Shown here in pieces: positions 28,103 to 39,974 of a DNA stretch of 41,172 nt (the first letter of the stretch is position 1; every line of letters starts with the position of its first letter). The notes below the pieces were generated by a model. The model searched no databases, had not been told where the DNA came from, and saw only the letters and a program-made list of their open reading frames with translations. The position numbers and the translations under genes were made by a program. The stretch spans positions 1 to 41,172 of the forward strand of contig MDYQ01000238.1 in the NCBI GenBank assembly GCA_003024175.1, in the 5' to 3' direction. Origin of the DNA: Planoprotostelium fungivorum (Eukaryota; Evosea; Variosea; Cavosteliida; Cavosteliaceae).

Positions 28103-31100
28103 ATGGCGAGTTGGGATGAAAGTGATGACGAGCCGATAAAGAAGACAAGCGCGACGAAGAAGGCCGACAGTCGGGCTGATTCGGACGATGATTGGGATCA
28201 AGACAATGATTGGGACAAGGAGGGAAGTCAGAGCTCGTATACAATGTCTACTGCACCCGTAAAGAAGGCCTCCGTGGTTCCTGTGAAGGTGTTGAATTGT
28301 ATTACGCGAAACCAGATCTCATTGTTCGCAGGCAACTACTCCAGCCATCAAGACCGCCCAGATAGCTTCCATCAAAAAGTCCTCTGCACCAAGTACCCCT
28401 CGATCTGCTGATGACAACTGGGATGAGTGGGATAATGACTCTCCTCGCAGTGAGAAGAGTGGCTCTTCCAAAGCTCCTGCCCCATCAAAACTTTCCACAG
28501 TACCCGTCGTGAAAGGCACAGTCAGGTGATCATCATATTTTGGCGGGAGATTCAAATTCATAGCCCACCTGTCAAGAGCGCGGCGGCCACTCCAAGACAG
28601 CCGATCGAACAGAAGAACGAAGAAGATTACGATGATTGGGACGATGGAGGTTCTGAAAAGAGTAACAAGAGCACTGCGTCGAAAGCATCCGTCCAATCGA
28701 CCCCCGCGAACAAAGCACCCGCAAAATCGAGGTGACACGCTTCATCAGGTCTGTAGAAGATGAAGTGACCTTCGATCAGTGCTCCTAGCGTGAAGAATAG
28801 TGCACCTGCCAAGCCTCCAGTCCAACAGGAAGATGATGATTGGGATGATTGGGATGATGGCGGCCCGGAGATGAGTGATACTCCCGTGAAGAAGGTGAAT
28901 ATTTTACCAGAAGAAAGTGTCACGGTCATTGGTTGACTCTCCATAAGACAAGTGCACCTGCAGCTGTGCCGGTCAAGATCAGTGGACCAGTCAAAGCTAC
29001 CGCCCCCGCAGTCAAAGCGGCTGTGAAAATAGCTGCCACGATCAAGCCAGCACCAAAGAAGCAGGAAGATTGGGACGATGATGATGATGCAAAGTCAGAG
29101 GACAATTCGGATGATGAATACTACAAGCAGATGGCGGATCAGAAGAAGCGTCAAGAAGAAGAGAAGGTAAATGCGTTCGAGAGCACATCGCATGCATCTA
29201 AGGAGATCCATCAGATCAAAGCGGCTGAGCGGTTGAAACAAGAGCAAGAGAGGATCAAGAGAGAGGAAGAGGAGAGAAAGAAGAGAGAAGAAGAACGCAT
29301 CCGAAGAGAAGAAGAAGAGAAGAAGAAGAGGATAGCAGAAGCCGCTCAGCGAGAGAAAGAAGAAACAAAGAAGAGAGAAGAGGAGGGGAAGAAGAGAAAG
29401 ATCGAGGCGGAGAAAAAGGCGAAAGAAGACGAAGAGAAGAGGAAGAAAGAAGAAGCAGAGAACAAGAAGAGAGAAGAGGTGTAAAGACCTCTGATCTGAT
29501 GTATTCCACTAAACATCTTTCAGGAGAGAAAGAAGAGGGAAGCTGAGGAAGCTATCGAGAGGAAGAAGAAAGAAGCAGAAGAGGCTGAAAAGAAACGTCT
29601 GCAAGCCATCGAAGACGAAAAACGTCGACAGATTGAGATAGAAGAGAAGAAGAAGAGAGACGAAGAAGAAAGCCGTCGACGAAAGATAGAGGAGGAGGAG
29701 AGGAGGAAGAGAGAAGAAGAAGAAAAGATCAAGAGAGAAGAAGAAGGGAGGAGAAAGAGAGAAGAAGAAGAAAGAAAGAGGATGGAAGAAGCGAAGAGAA
29801 GGTGATGATATTCATATGCAAGTGGATTCGTATTCATCTATGGATAGAGAAGAAGAAGAGAGAAGAAGGATAGAAGATGAGAAGAGGAAGAGAGAAGAAG
29901 AAGAGAGGAGACGCAAGATCGAGGAAGAAGAGAAAAGAAGGAGATACGAAGAAGAGGAGAAGAGAAGGAGAGAAGAAGGTGAAGTTGACGACGACAGTCG
30001 TGGCATTCTAACGGTTTTGAATAGAGGAAGTTAGAAGGAGGAGAGAAGAAGTAGAGAGAAGACTTCTCGAATTAGAAGAAAAGAAGATGAAGGAAGAAGG
30101 TATGAAGATCGTTATCTCCTCTGTCTAATTCCTGCGCAGAGCAAGTGCGTCAGAAACTCTTGGAAGAGAAACTTCGCAGAGAACAAGATGAAGGCTATCG
30201 CATGATCGAAGAGAGGAGGAAGCAGAAAGAAGCCGAGCTGGAGGCGAAGATAGAGAGCTACAAGACACTGGAGGCTCAACATCAACTCCTGAAGGAAGAG
30301 ATGGAAGATGTACAGAAGGAGATGAAGAGACGAGAAGACAGGTACCAGACTGACTTGCAGAGGTGAGTTCACTCGAATCGTTCGTCATCTGATGATGATC
30401 CTGATGCCACAGCAGAAAACAACAGAAGATCGATGAATTGAGGGCACAAGTGTCGACTCATCTCATGAACTTAGATCAGAGGGAGAGCTTAGTTGCCAGC
30501 AGTGAAGAGAACATCGAGCAAGTCAGGGCCGATCTAAATCGCACCATCACAAAATTGACGAGAGAGCTCGACATCAGGAGGGAAGAAGTGGAAAAGTCGC
30601 AGGACACGACGAGTCAGCTTTTAGAAGAGAACGTGGCGTTGAGACGACAACTGTCACTGTCCGAAGAGAAGTACCACGCATCCGAAGCTTCCCGCCTCAG
30701 GAGGTAAATTCAAATTTCAAACTATGCGCGCTCACCGTTCCAGCGCCGAAGAACAACAGCTGGCTCTCAAAACGGCTCGTCACACTTACGATCGTGATGA
30801 TTCAGATATTCGCCTCCTTCGAGGTCAGATCGAAGCATTGAAAGAAGAGAATGCCATGTTGATGCAGAGGAAGAGAGATCGTGAAGACAAGATCACACAG
30901 GTGACCGATCGCTCTCACCATGATGAGATGACAAGACGCAGTTGCAAGAAGAGGGGTTGAATCAGGCCAAGAGGGTGGCCATGGCCCAAGAGGGTAACGA
31001 CCTCTTACAGAGAGAGATGGAGGAATTGAAGAGAGAACATCAGAACCACCTTAGAAAAGTTTTGCAACAGCAGATGATCGAGACGAGAGAGTCATCGGAC

Positions 31101-32185
31101 CTGCAGGTGATGGTGATGGTGATGGTCGGAAGGATTAAGAGGGAGAATAGACGCAGAGGACAACGATCGAATTATTGCAAGAGAACATAAGACAGTTGAA
31201 GATGGAGAGAGATCGGTTAGAGGTGAAGGGAGATCAGCAACTCGCTTGGAAAGTTAGAGAGGAGAGTCTCTTAGAACAGATCCGAAAGGTGAGACATCAT
31301 CACGAGGTGATGTGACTCGTTCGTGATGTGACGTGATGCGATGGTGAACTCCTTCAGGCTGGAAACGCTCGGTCCGAATTGGTGCATAACCTTCACATTC
31401 TGGAGGTGAGATGAAAATTCAACATCGATGACTGAGACATCGTCACAGTTACAAGATCAAAACTCAAAGAGGATGATCGACGTCCTGAAACACCAATTGG
31501 AAGAATGGAAATCGGTTCACGATGATCTGAAGACATCTCATCGAAAAGAATTGGCTCTGGCCATCGAATCTTCCAGGGGACGTATTCAAGAGTTGGAGGT
31601 GACATTCGGTGTCTCCATCGTGATGTTGATGATGTGCAGGCGGAGAGAGAGGCACTCTCATTGCGCATCGATCGCGACAACCGAGAGAGGTCGCAGATGC
31701 AAGACTACTTTGAAAAAGAGGTGACGCGATCGATCACGAGACATCATCGGTGATGGATTTACAGATCGTCGCTCACGTCCAGAACAAACACAATCTGACG
31801 CAACAACTACACATGATGGACACTTCATCTTCACCTCTTCCCACCTCTGAGCTCAACGTACAGACCGAAACGATAGCCACCGAAGTCAAGATGGCGTGGG
31901 CAGCACAGAGCGTCGACCTCATGCAGTTGATGAGAGACAACCGACAGAAGAGAGAAGGAAGGGGAAGAGAAACACATCGAGATCCCAGAATTGACCGTTT
32001 TGCGTCCACAGGTGAAAAGAAGCGACAAATGGATGAATATTCATCGTAATAGCTCTATCTCTCAGCAACAGCCTTCCAAACGGGTGGAGAAACAATCGGC
32101 GATAGATAGGATCTGGGAGCAAACGTCAGATCTGTACATAAATATGCTCCCACGCGACAGATATGCTGCGTATTTGGCTGCGTAA
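28103..32185 (+). CDS. Long coiled-coil protein with acidic Trp repeats, one apparent frameshift
   Basis: About 19 exons (28103-28288, 28332-28525, 28564-28731, 28780-28894, 28948-29166, 29215-29478, 29524-29801, 29848-29978, 30025-30099, 30140-30362, 30413-30703, 30744-30900, 30942-31106, 31157-31288, 31358-31405, 31449-31598, 31640-31720, 31765-32011, 32066-32185) encode about 1080 residues. The first 300 are Ala/Pro/Lys rich with acidic Trp motifs (SWDESDDE, DNDWDKE, NWDEWDND, YDDWDDGG, DDWDDWDDGG, EDWDDDDD), about one cluster per exon. Then comes some 250 residues of alternating E and K/R (single alpha-helix type), then some 400 of leucine-heptad coiled coil, and an ordered end (AIDRIWEQTSDLYINMLP). 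Exon 18 needs a one-base shift, at GGGG 31961-31964. The 48-nt intron 29167-29214 has no stop and might be exon. It looks like a structural or ciliary/cytoskeletal protein; no family recognised. Confidence 0.75.
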
Positions 32186-32288
32186 TGCGATTAAGTAGGG
32201 GCCCGTTCCACTTAATTTAACTTGCTCGTCATTCTCCCCTTGGAGACGGAGATTTCCAATTCGCGAGAACGAAGCCACAGAATACAGC

Positions 32289-33198
32289 ATGAGGCTCATC
32301 GACAACCACAACCTTGAAATCAAAGAGAGAGTCGCCCAAGGTAAAGACAATGAAGGACGTGATGGAGAGCTGATGCGTGCAGGTGGCTTCGGTTCTGTCT
32401 TTCGAGCGTCAGATAATGGTGGAAATGAGGTCATCTTAAAGACGATGACGAAATCTCCGTCACTATGTTCGGGAGAGGTCGCTCGCAAAGAATACGATTT
32501 CGGCATGAAGTTGAAACACCCCAACTTGGTCCGCATGCGTGGCTCTTTCGACACGGCCACCGACCATTGTCTCGTCATGGACTTCGTAGAAGGCAAGAAT
32601 TTATTCGAATATCTGGATGGGGGAAGAGCTGGACCGATAGAAGAAGACAAAGTGAAGAAGATGTTCAAGGGTCTGGCGAAAGGTGACAATCTCACGGTAA
32701 TGCGACATAATTCCTCACACTGGCACAGGTCTCAAGTATACCCACCGACAAGGTATCGCTCACTTGGACATCAAGCCAGAGAACATCATGGTAGGCAAAG
32801 ACGACCACCTCACTCTTATCGACTTTGGCCTTGCTGCTGAGACTCTCGGTCTCTGTCATCAGTTCAAGGGATCGGCCGACTACGCTTCACCGGAGGTCTG
32901 GAAGAGACGACCATTCGAGCCATCTTGCTCAGATGTCTGGTCACTCGGCGTCATTCTCTACATCCTCTTGACTGGAGGCATCCCATATGATCCACAGCAA
33001 GTTCGATCGATGAAGGCAACGGAGAGACCTCATTGGCCGGAAGACGTCCGAGTCAGTGACGACGCGAAGAGATTGGTGGAATGGATGCTGGATTTGGATC
33101 CTCTATCACGGCCGACTGTAAGAGATGTCCTCCGACATCGGTGGTGGAAGAAGCCGCTGCCGCTGTTTTGCAGGAGATGGAGTTCGGGAAAGATATAA
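32289..33198 (+). CDS. K1', small serine/threonine protein kinase (CAMK-like, HLD type)
   Basis: Exons 32289-32340, 32383-32682 and 32729-33198 (introns 42 and 46 nt) give 273 residues: the complete form of the gene cut at position 1. Exon 1 reads MRLIDNHNLEIKERVAQG; the ATP loop is AQGGFG, so the first glycine of GxGxxG is alanine. The lysine in VILKTMT, IAHLDIKPEN, DFGLA and DYASPEVW are intact. The tail is LFCRRWSSGKI. Its hinge segment DFVEGKNLFEYLDGGR differs from the other members. Intron 1 is a multiple of three without stop, so retention would add 14 residues in the ATP loop. It starts 103 bp after the coiled-coil gene. Confidence 0.88.
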
Positions 33199-33727
33199 TG
33201 ATTGTATTATTTTATAAATAGAGTTCGAGATGTTGAGAGGAGATGCATGTCCATCTGATAGACGATGCGACGATGGACTGACACGTTATCGGGTGTGGTT
33301 GTGGAAGAAGTGCGGTTCTAGTAAAACGGTGCGCAGAATCAACTCGGATGTTCCTCCACACAGGAGGCGTTCCACAACTCCCACCATCGTGTCAGATCTA
33401 CCTAGTACGGCGATCTGCCCTCACAACTCTGTCACTCACAAAAAAAGATGAGAGATAAGGTCCCTGGGCCTGGGTCATTTGAACCACCAGGATGACACGC
33501 AATACCCCCATACAATCGTAATGTTGTCCCAAACTCCAGGTTTTCTATAGATGGCCGTCTGAATACTCGGAGCACTCGTGAGGAACTGAGGCCCCAGGTA
33601 CTATTTAACCGCACGGCTATAGATAATACATAAATCGGCCCAGGAATCTTCCGTCTCCAATATGACGCCGTGGTGGTATCACCGAACATAAAGTTGAGAC
33701 GCAACAACAGACAGCGAGGTTCTTGCA
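33199..33727 (+). other. Intergenic spacer K1'-K2'
   Basis: Identical to 198-726. No gene recognised. Confidence 0.6.
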
Positions 33728-34658
33728 ATGAGACACACCATCGACAACAGTCAACTGAAGATCAAGGAGAGAGTTGGAAGAGGTGACGGTGTTCGGCCGA
33801 GACGGATGAGCTGACTTCATCAGGTGGATACGGAACAGTCTTTCGTGCTACCGTGGGAGAGACCGGCGAAGTCGTCGTGAAGACTCTCATGCGAACACCA
33901 TCACACAGTCTCGAGGGCGTAGCTCGCAAGGAATTCAACTTTGGAATGAAGCTGAAGCACCCCAACCTGGTCCGCATGCGTGGCTCTTTCGACACGGCCA
34001 CCGATCACTGTCTCATCATGGACTTGGTAGAAGGCTGCAACCTCTTCGACTATATGGAACAGAACTCCTTCAGTTACTTCTCCGAGAACAGAGCTAAGAG
34101 GATGTTCAAAGGTCTGGCGAAAGGTGACTCTACATCGTTGTAGTCGGAAGCTCATTCTCCGCAGGTTTACATCACAGTCACAAGACCGGAGTCGCCCACT
34201 TGGACATCAAGCCAGAGAACATCATGGTAGGCAAAGACGACCACCTCACTCTCATCGACTTTGGCCTCGCTGCTGAGACTCTCGGTCTCTGCCACCAGTT
34301 CAACGGCTCAGTCGATTACGCCTCACCGGAAGTGTGGAGAAAGATGCCATTCGAGCCAGCTTGCTCAGATGTGTGGTCACTGGGCATCGTCTTACACATC
34401 CTTCTCACTGGCTGCCTTCCATTCGACCCCGCCGCTGTGCCCCGCATGAGAGTGCAGCCAGACTTTTATTGGCCGGAAGACATTGACGTCAGCGATGATG
34501 CGAAGGAACTCGTCAAGTGGATGCTGGAGCTGAAGCCGATGGCCCGACCGACGATGAAGGAGGTTCTGAATCACAAATGGCTGAAGCGAACGCTGCCGGA
34601 CCTGATCAAGAGACGATGGAGCGTCGGGAGCAGAACAGAGTTGTCAAATAGAATGTAA
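33728..34658 (+). CDS. K2', small serine/threonine protein kinase
   Basis: Exons 33728-33782, 33824-34123 and 34165-34658 give 282 residues, the same structure as K2 at 727-1657. Exon 1, intron 1 and the first 108 nt of exon 2 are identical to K2; the first difference is at 33933 (A for G). Beyond it there are scattered changes, mostly silent, with a few amino-acid changes such as SYFSENRAKR for SSFSENRAKK, SDDAKELV for SEDAKELV and RRWSVG for RRWSIG. The excess of silent change suggests both copies are under selection. All catalytic motifs are intact. Confidence 0.88.
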
Positions 34659-35176
34659 AATAGTTGCTGTGTTTCTCACGTGTCGTCGATCCAAAAGAAT
34701 CATGCCAATCTGTGGACTTGAAGGAGCAGACACCTTTCCGCTGTTCGTTTCTAGGTTCAGAAATCCAGTCGAAAGACCAAACGGATCGATCTTGATCTTT
34801 CCACTCAATGTGATAGGAGTACTCTGTCCGGGCTTGCTGGCATTAGGATCAGCCCGCGATCCTCTTTTCCGCTATTTTCGGAAGATCCAGCGAGTGCCGT
34901 CAATCCGACACTCACACATTGGCCCCAGCTGTTCTAATGAAATCTACCTCGGCTGATGTCAGCAAGCTCCATCTTCTATATACGTGGTTGTAGAAGAAAT
35001 GTCCCATTTATGACCAATGCTCCCGCGAATGAAAATGATCCGCCAAAATTGATACGAAAGGAGGAGGAAAATGATCACATGGAGGCAGTCCATCGTCCCG
35101 CCATGGTAACGGCCATAGCAACCACATTCCTCACGACGGATGTGCATAATATCAAGAAACACCACAGAGACACCTC
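34659..35176 (+). other. Intergenic spacer K2'-K3'
   Basis: No gene recognised. It is the most diverged spacer relative to the left copy (1658-2191), with several indels. It contains the X-box-like site at 35097-35110. Confidence 0.5.
35097..35110. promoter_or_regulatory. X-box-like (RFX) palindrome upstream of K3'
   Basis: CCCGCCATGGTAAC, the counterpart of the site at 2101. One base differs (C to T) within the degenerate pyrimidine position of the consensus, so the match is kept although the spacer around it has diverged. Confidence 0.38.
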
Positions 35177-36106
35177 ATGAGACAGATACACAACGACGCG
35201 CTGAGCATCAAAGAGAGGGTGGGAAAGGGTGCGAAGGATCATCTTGTGAAGAAATTAAACGCTGATTTCAGTGCAGGTGGTTGTGGAACAATATACCGCG
35301 CAAGCTCTGGGGATACAGACGTCATCTTGAAGACGATGATGAAGACACCCTCACGCAGTATGGAACCTGTCGCTCGCAAAGAGTATGACTTTGGCATGAA
35401 GCTGAAGCATCCTAACCTGGTCCGCATGCGTGGCTCTTTCGACACAGCCACCGATCACTGTCTCGTTATGGACTTGGTAGAAGGTTGCAACCTGTACGAC
35501 TACCTGCAGAAGAATTCATACGGACACATGGCAGAATCCCGAGTGAAGAAGATGTTCAGAGGTATCGCGAAAGGTAACTTTTATCCATCTACAAACCTTT
35601 ATCGACCGAATTCGCCAGGATTAGAGCACAGTCACAGACAAGGCATCGCCCACCTGGACATCAAGCCAGAGAACATCATGGTAGGCAAAGACGACCACCT
35701 CACTCTCATCGACTTTGGCCTCGCTGCTGAGACTCTCGGTCTCTGCCACCAGTTCAGCGGCTCGGCTGACTATGCTTCGCCAGAAGTGTGGAGGAACATA
35801 CCTTTTGAGCCAGCTTGCTCAGATGTATGGTCGCTTGGCATCGTCTTACACATCCTTCTCACTGGCTGCCTTCCTTTCAATCCCACCGAGGTGCCCGACA
35901 TGAGAGTGCAGCCGGACTTGTACTGGCCAGAAGACATCGACGTCAGCGATGATGCGAAGGAGCTGGTAAGATGGATGCTGGAGCTGAAGCCGATGGCCCG
36001 ACCGACGATGAAGGAGGTTCTGAATCATCGGTGGCTGAAGAGGACACTTTCCATGATCATGAAGAGACGATGGAGTATCAGTGGAAAGACGGATCTGTTG
36101 AATTGA
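35177..36106 (+). CDS. K3', small serine/threonine protein kinase, full-length form
   Basis: Exons 35177-35228, 35277-35573 and 35619-36106 give 278 residues. Unlike K3 it keeps the family tail, MKRRWSISGKTDLLN. ATP loop (GKG|GCG), lysine in VILKTMM, IAHLDIKPEN, DFGLA and DYASPEVW are intact. Introns of 48 and 45 nt are stop-free multiples of three, so the genomic sequence is one continuous frame of 309 codons; family alignment, not the frame, shows where the introns are. Retention of intron 1 would put 16 residues into the glycine loop and probably kill ATP binding. Confidence 0.87.
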   Translation: MRQIHNDALSIKERVGKGAKDHLVKKLNADFSAGGCGTIYRASSGDTDVILKTMMKTPSRSMEPVARKEYDFGMKLKHPNLVRMRGSFDTATDHCLVMDLVEGCNLYDYLQKNSYGHMAESRVKKMFRGIAKGNFYPSTNLYRPNSPGLEHSHRQGIAHLDIKPENIMVGKDDHLTLIDFGLAAETLGLCHQFSGSADYASPEVWRNIPFEPACSDVWSLGIVLHILLTGCLPFNPTEVPDMRVQPDLYWPEDIDVSDDAKELVRWMLELKPMARPTMKEVLNHRWLKRTLSMIMKRRWSISGKTDLLN

Positions 36107-37272
36107 AAGTAAAGAATCTCATCTGGAGTGTATTGGGGGGGGATCCAATTCACGGATGAAATGGATGGCGATGACGAGAAGAGCGAGTGGGACGTAGCAC
36201 CTGTGATATTCTTGTTGAGAATTGAGAGTGATGTCTTGAATTCTTGATGTTTGTGGTGTTGATGTGTTGGTGTATTTCTCAGATCGGTTATGGTGATTAA
36301 GATGATCTGCTTCATATTGATGTCTTCCACAGTTCAATACTGAAGTCTCACGTGTTCACCTCCACTTCCTGCACATTGTTTAAATCGGACATCTATAGCG
36401 GATTAGTTCTACGTTCATGAGCTGTGCTATGGCCTCTCAATCCAAGGTGAGTCCTCACGAAGCGGAGGTCAGTCTCATCGATCCGCATCTTATCAATTCC
36501 GGAAAGAAACCTTCCTACCTCGATCGCATGTGATCCTCTATTCTTACTTCTATCGACACTCGCGGTAGCCGCTTTCCATTGCATCGCGATTCAGATGATC
36601 CGAGTTTGTAGACGTGAAACGTTTCAGCGCTGACAGCACGAGGGAGCCTCCCTTGTCAACAATTAAAGAAACCGCGGGACACATGCAGCTCGGCCCTCGC
36701 CTGGCATATGAACTACGGTCACAGCTGAACGTCGGTTGACATGTACTCAATAAATGCTCTCATTGGCCCAGATTTCAACGAGAGCTCCATCCCACGCGAG
36801 GCAGGAGCATCACCTGATTGGTAGTGGAGCACCCACACGATTAGATTCCATCTACTTCTAGAAATACGGACCTGCCGAACGTTGGAGCTTTCTCACGGTC
36901 AGCGAACCTGAGCTCCCTGGCCACTCAATTTTAAAATACCACACTGACAGGTCGGCCTCGTGCACAGCCATTTCAGCGAGAAATCAGTAATTAGACAGCT
37001 CGAGGGGTGATGCTCTCTCGGACATCGCGATCGCACCTGTCAAGTAATAGTTCCCGATAGATTCTGATAAACGCCTCCCTGATTCCTCAAAACGAGAGCG
37101 ATTGATTGGTTAGTACTTACCTTCTAAGGGTGAAAAATTTCGAGTCGCTGCGTAAAGAGTCATCCCAGATCGCTCAATCATGGATCACCCTAGTAACTCC
37201 ATGGTAACCCTCCAGAGTGACCGACGAACATAACACAGAAGAACGCACAAGAGTCAACAGCATCACACAGCC
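36107..37272 (+). other. 1.2-kb intergenic spacer K3'-K4'
   Basis: Counterpart of 3089-4296, with no recognisable gene. It contains the X-box-like site at 37197-37209. A run of eight G (36135-36142) here is absent from the left copy. Confidence 0.5.
37197..37209. promoter_or_regulatory. X-box-like (RFX) site upstream of K4'
   Basis: ACTCCATGGTAAC, identical to 4221-4233 and in the same place relative to the start codon. Confidence 0.35.
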
Positions 37273-38209
37273 ATGAGACAAATCGACAACAAAGCTTTGG
37301 AGATCAAAGAGAGAGTTGGAAGAGGTGCGTAACAGAGGACGAACCATGACGATGTCTGACTCGATGGCAGGAGGTTTCGGAACAATATACCGTGCTAGCT
37401 CTGGAGAGACCGACGTCATCTTGAAGACGATGATGAAGACACCCTCACGCAGTATGGAACCTGTCGCTCGCAAAGAGTATGACTTTGGCATGAAGCTGAA
37501 GCATCCTAACCTGGTCCGCATGCGTGGCTCTTTCGACACAGCCACCGATCACTGTCTCGTTATGGACTTGGTAGAAGGTTGCAACCTGTACGACTACCTG
37601 CAGAAGAACTCATACGAGCACTGTGCAGAGAGCCGAGCAAAGAAGATGTTCAGAGGCATCGCGAAAGGTAACCCGTAACATCCTCTCCACACATTCTTAC
37701 GTCTTTCGTCAGGATTAGAGCACAGCCACAGACAAGGCATCGCCCACTTGGACATCAAGCCAGAGAACATCATGGTAGGCAAAGACGACCACCTCACTCT
37801 CATCGACTTTGGCCTCGCTGCCGAGACTCTCGGTCTCTGTCATCAGTTCAGCGGCTCAGCTGACTATGCTTCGCCAGAAGTGTGGAGGAACATGCCCTTC
37901 GAGCCGTCATGCGCAGACGTGTGGTCACTGGGCATCGTCTTACACATCCTTCTCACTGGTTGCCTTCCTTTCGACCCATTGCAAGTACAGAGCATGAGAG
38001 TGCAGCCGGACTTGTACTGGCCAGAAGGCATCGACGTCAGCGACGACGCAAAGGAGTTGGTGGGGTGGATGCTGGAGCTGAAGCCGATGGCCCGACCGAC
38101 GATGAAGGAGGTTCTGACTCACCGGTGGCTGAAGCGATCAACGTCGTTCTTCAACATGCGGCGGTGGAGCATCAACGGGAAAGTAGATCAACAAACGAAT
38201 AGATTGTAG
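37273..38209 (+). CDS. K4', small serine/threonine protein kinase
   Basis: Exons 37273-37324, 37371-37667 and 37713-38209 (introns 46 and 45 nt) give 281 residues. The protein is nearly the same as K4; one visible change is QSMRVQ for QNMRVQ. All catalytic motifs and the tail NMRRWSINGKVDQQTNRL are intact. Most differences from K4 are silent and stop abruptly about 130 bp before the end of the gene, where the identical tract begins. In exon 2, several positions where it differs from K4 agree instead with K3', which suggests exchange within the right array. Confidence 0.88.
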
Positions 38210-38330
38210 ATTTTGAACTCGACGTCCATTTTTTGTTCAGATCACAAATCACGCATCAACAGATGGAAGGGAAACTCTTTTTATATAATGGAAAGCACGC
38301 CGCCTTCATGAAGTATGTTTCAGACAGAGT

Positions 38331-39369
38331 ATGAAACAATCTTTAATCTTGCATAGTGGCGATGGTGCAAAGATTGCAATTCTCATCAGTGGACTGACGG
38401 AAGGATTACTGAACGTTCATTATTCAGTCCCTCTGACTGAGTTTCTGAAACAGAAGGGATGGTCAACTGTCCATACATTATTGTCCTCTTCTTACATGGG
38501 TTTCGGCTATTCCAGTTTAGACAACGACGTTCAAGAGATCGATCAATTGATCGACCATCTCTACAACCACATGAATGCCAAGAAGATCGTTCTGATTGGC
38601 CATTCCACAGGTACCATCTCATCGAAACATCTCTTTAATCATGTCAGGATGTCAAGATGCGGTCCACTTTCTGAAGAAGGGAAAGAATGTAAATCGCGTA
38701 TCAGCCATCGTCCTCCAGTCACCAACCAGCGACAGGGAATATTTCTGCAGCGTCATGACTTCTGAGGATGTACGCGACGATCTCGAAGAATGTGAGACTG
38801 CGATCAGAGATGGAAGAGGTGAGGGACTCGTGTGACATCACCATGTTGACTGTGTCGTAGGACATCACTTTTTTCAGAAACCGAACGCGATGATGGAAGG
38901 ACCCATGACTTACTATCGTTGGCACTCTCTTCTATCCAGGTGACACGTTTCACAGATGCGTCATCGTCCGAGACTAGATACGTCACCACTTCATCCAATA
39001 TTCATTTTTCATCGAATGGATCACACTCATGCCGTGATCTCCAGATGACGTCCATCATCTCGATCCATCTGACATCACAACAGAGACGGAGATGATGATT
39101 ACTTCTCATCCGATCTGTCCGACGACGAGAGGAGACAACGTATCGGACGACCCTCCACTCCAGCTCTCATTGTCTATAGTCTATCTGATGAATACGTTCC
39201 TTCTCACGTCAATGGCACGAAAGCAGCTGAAGCCATCGCCGCATGCTTCACATCATCTCGGCTACTTCTCTTACCAAACGCCAACCACGCCCTCGAGGGA
39301 GGAGAATACGTCTTATTCTTCGACGAATTGGAGAAGTTCTTAAACGAGTTTGTGTCGTGTGAGTGTTGA
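38331..39369 (+). CDS. DUF1749-type alpha/beta hydrolase, second copy
   Basis: Exons 38331-38610, 38648-38818, 38861-38939 and 39084-39369 give 271 residues. Exons 1-3 with introns 1 and 2 are identical to the first copy (5354-5962). Intron 3 (144 nt) is diverged and 22 nt shorter. Exon 4 differs at a few positions: RPSTP for RPTTP, and the protein ends CEC where the first copy ends YER. GHSTG, the SSDLSD hallmark, YSLSDEYVP and NANHALEGGE are intact, so both copies are probably functional. Confidence 0.85.
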
Positions 39370-39974
39370 CGGATGGCCATCACTGGTAGGAGAAGAGATG
39401 ATGACAGACGGATGAGATTGGAGGATGAGATCATCAGCTTCGTCCAACATTCACACGAGGAGGCGGTACGAACAAGACGATGATCAGACGAATGAAATGA
39501 AAAGGGATCGTATTTTATTCTCCTTTATACCGTTCCGGGTGCACCTCCAGAACATCTCATTAGTGCCTCACAGCTCCCGGCTCTTTCACGTAATCGTTAA
39601 GAGCTGTGTCACCAAGGGCTTGTCTTTGTTCCTCGTCCTTCCTCATACGCTTTCGTTCCTTTCGTATCACAGAAGACAATTCTTCACCAAATTTCAGTTG
39701 CCATCCCAAGAAAGACGGAAAATGCAATGTCGGCGGGCGGATTTTGATGCGGGGGATGATAGTTCTTCATCCAAAGTGTGGGATGAACCCACCTTAGCTT
39801 CACTATATCTTCCCAGGCCAACCAGTTTGTCCAAGCGATGCTACTTTGTTCCTTATGTGAGCGACCGCCTCTCCCTGAGAGGATCCTTGGATAGTTTCTC
39901 ATAAGAAACACTCGACAAGCACACGCGAGACCAACAACAAGTACTATTTAGAACCATACGATTAGACACAAACG
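39370..39974. other. Spacer between hydrolase copy and K5'
   Basis: Counterpart of 6415-6985. It has an extra stretch of about 32 bases (39526-39557) and the possible minus-strand frame 39560-39766 (see next entry). Nothing else recognised. Confidence 0.5.
39560..39766 (-). other. Possible small minus-strand exon or ORF, second copy
   Basis: Encodes about 68 residues, with LHFPSFLGWQLKFGEELSSV, RKERKRMRKDEEQRQ and ALGDTALNDYVKEPG. It corresponds to 6561-6773 with a phase-keeping six-base deletion. No start codon was found upstream in frame, and most differences between the copies change the residue. Confidence 0.25.
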
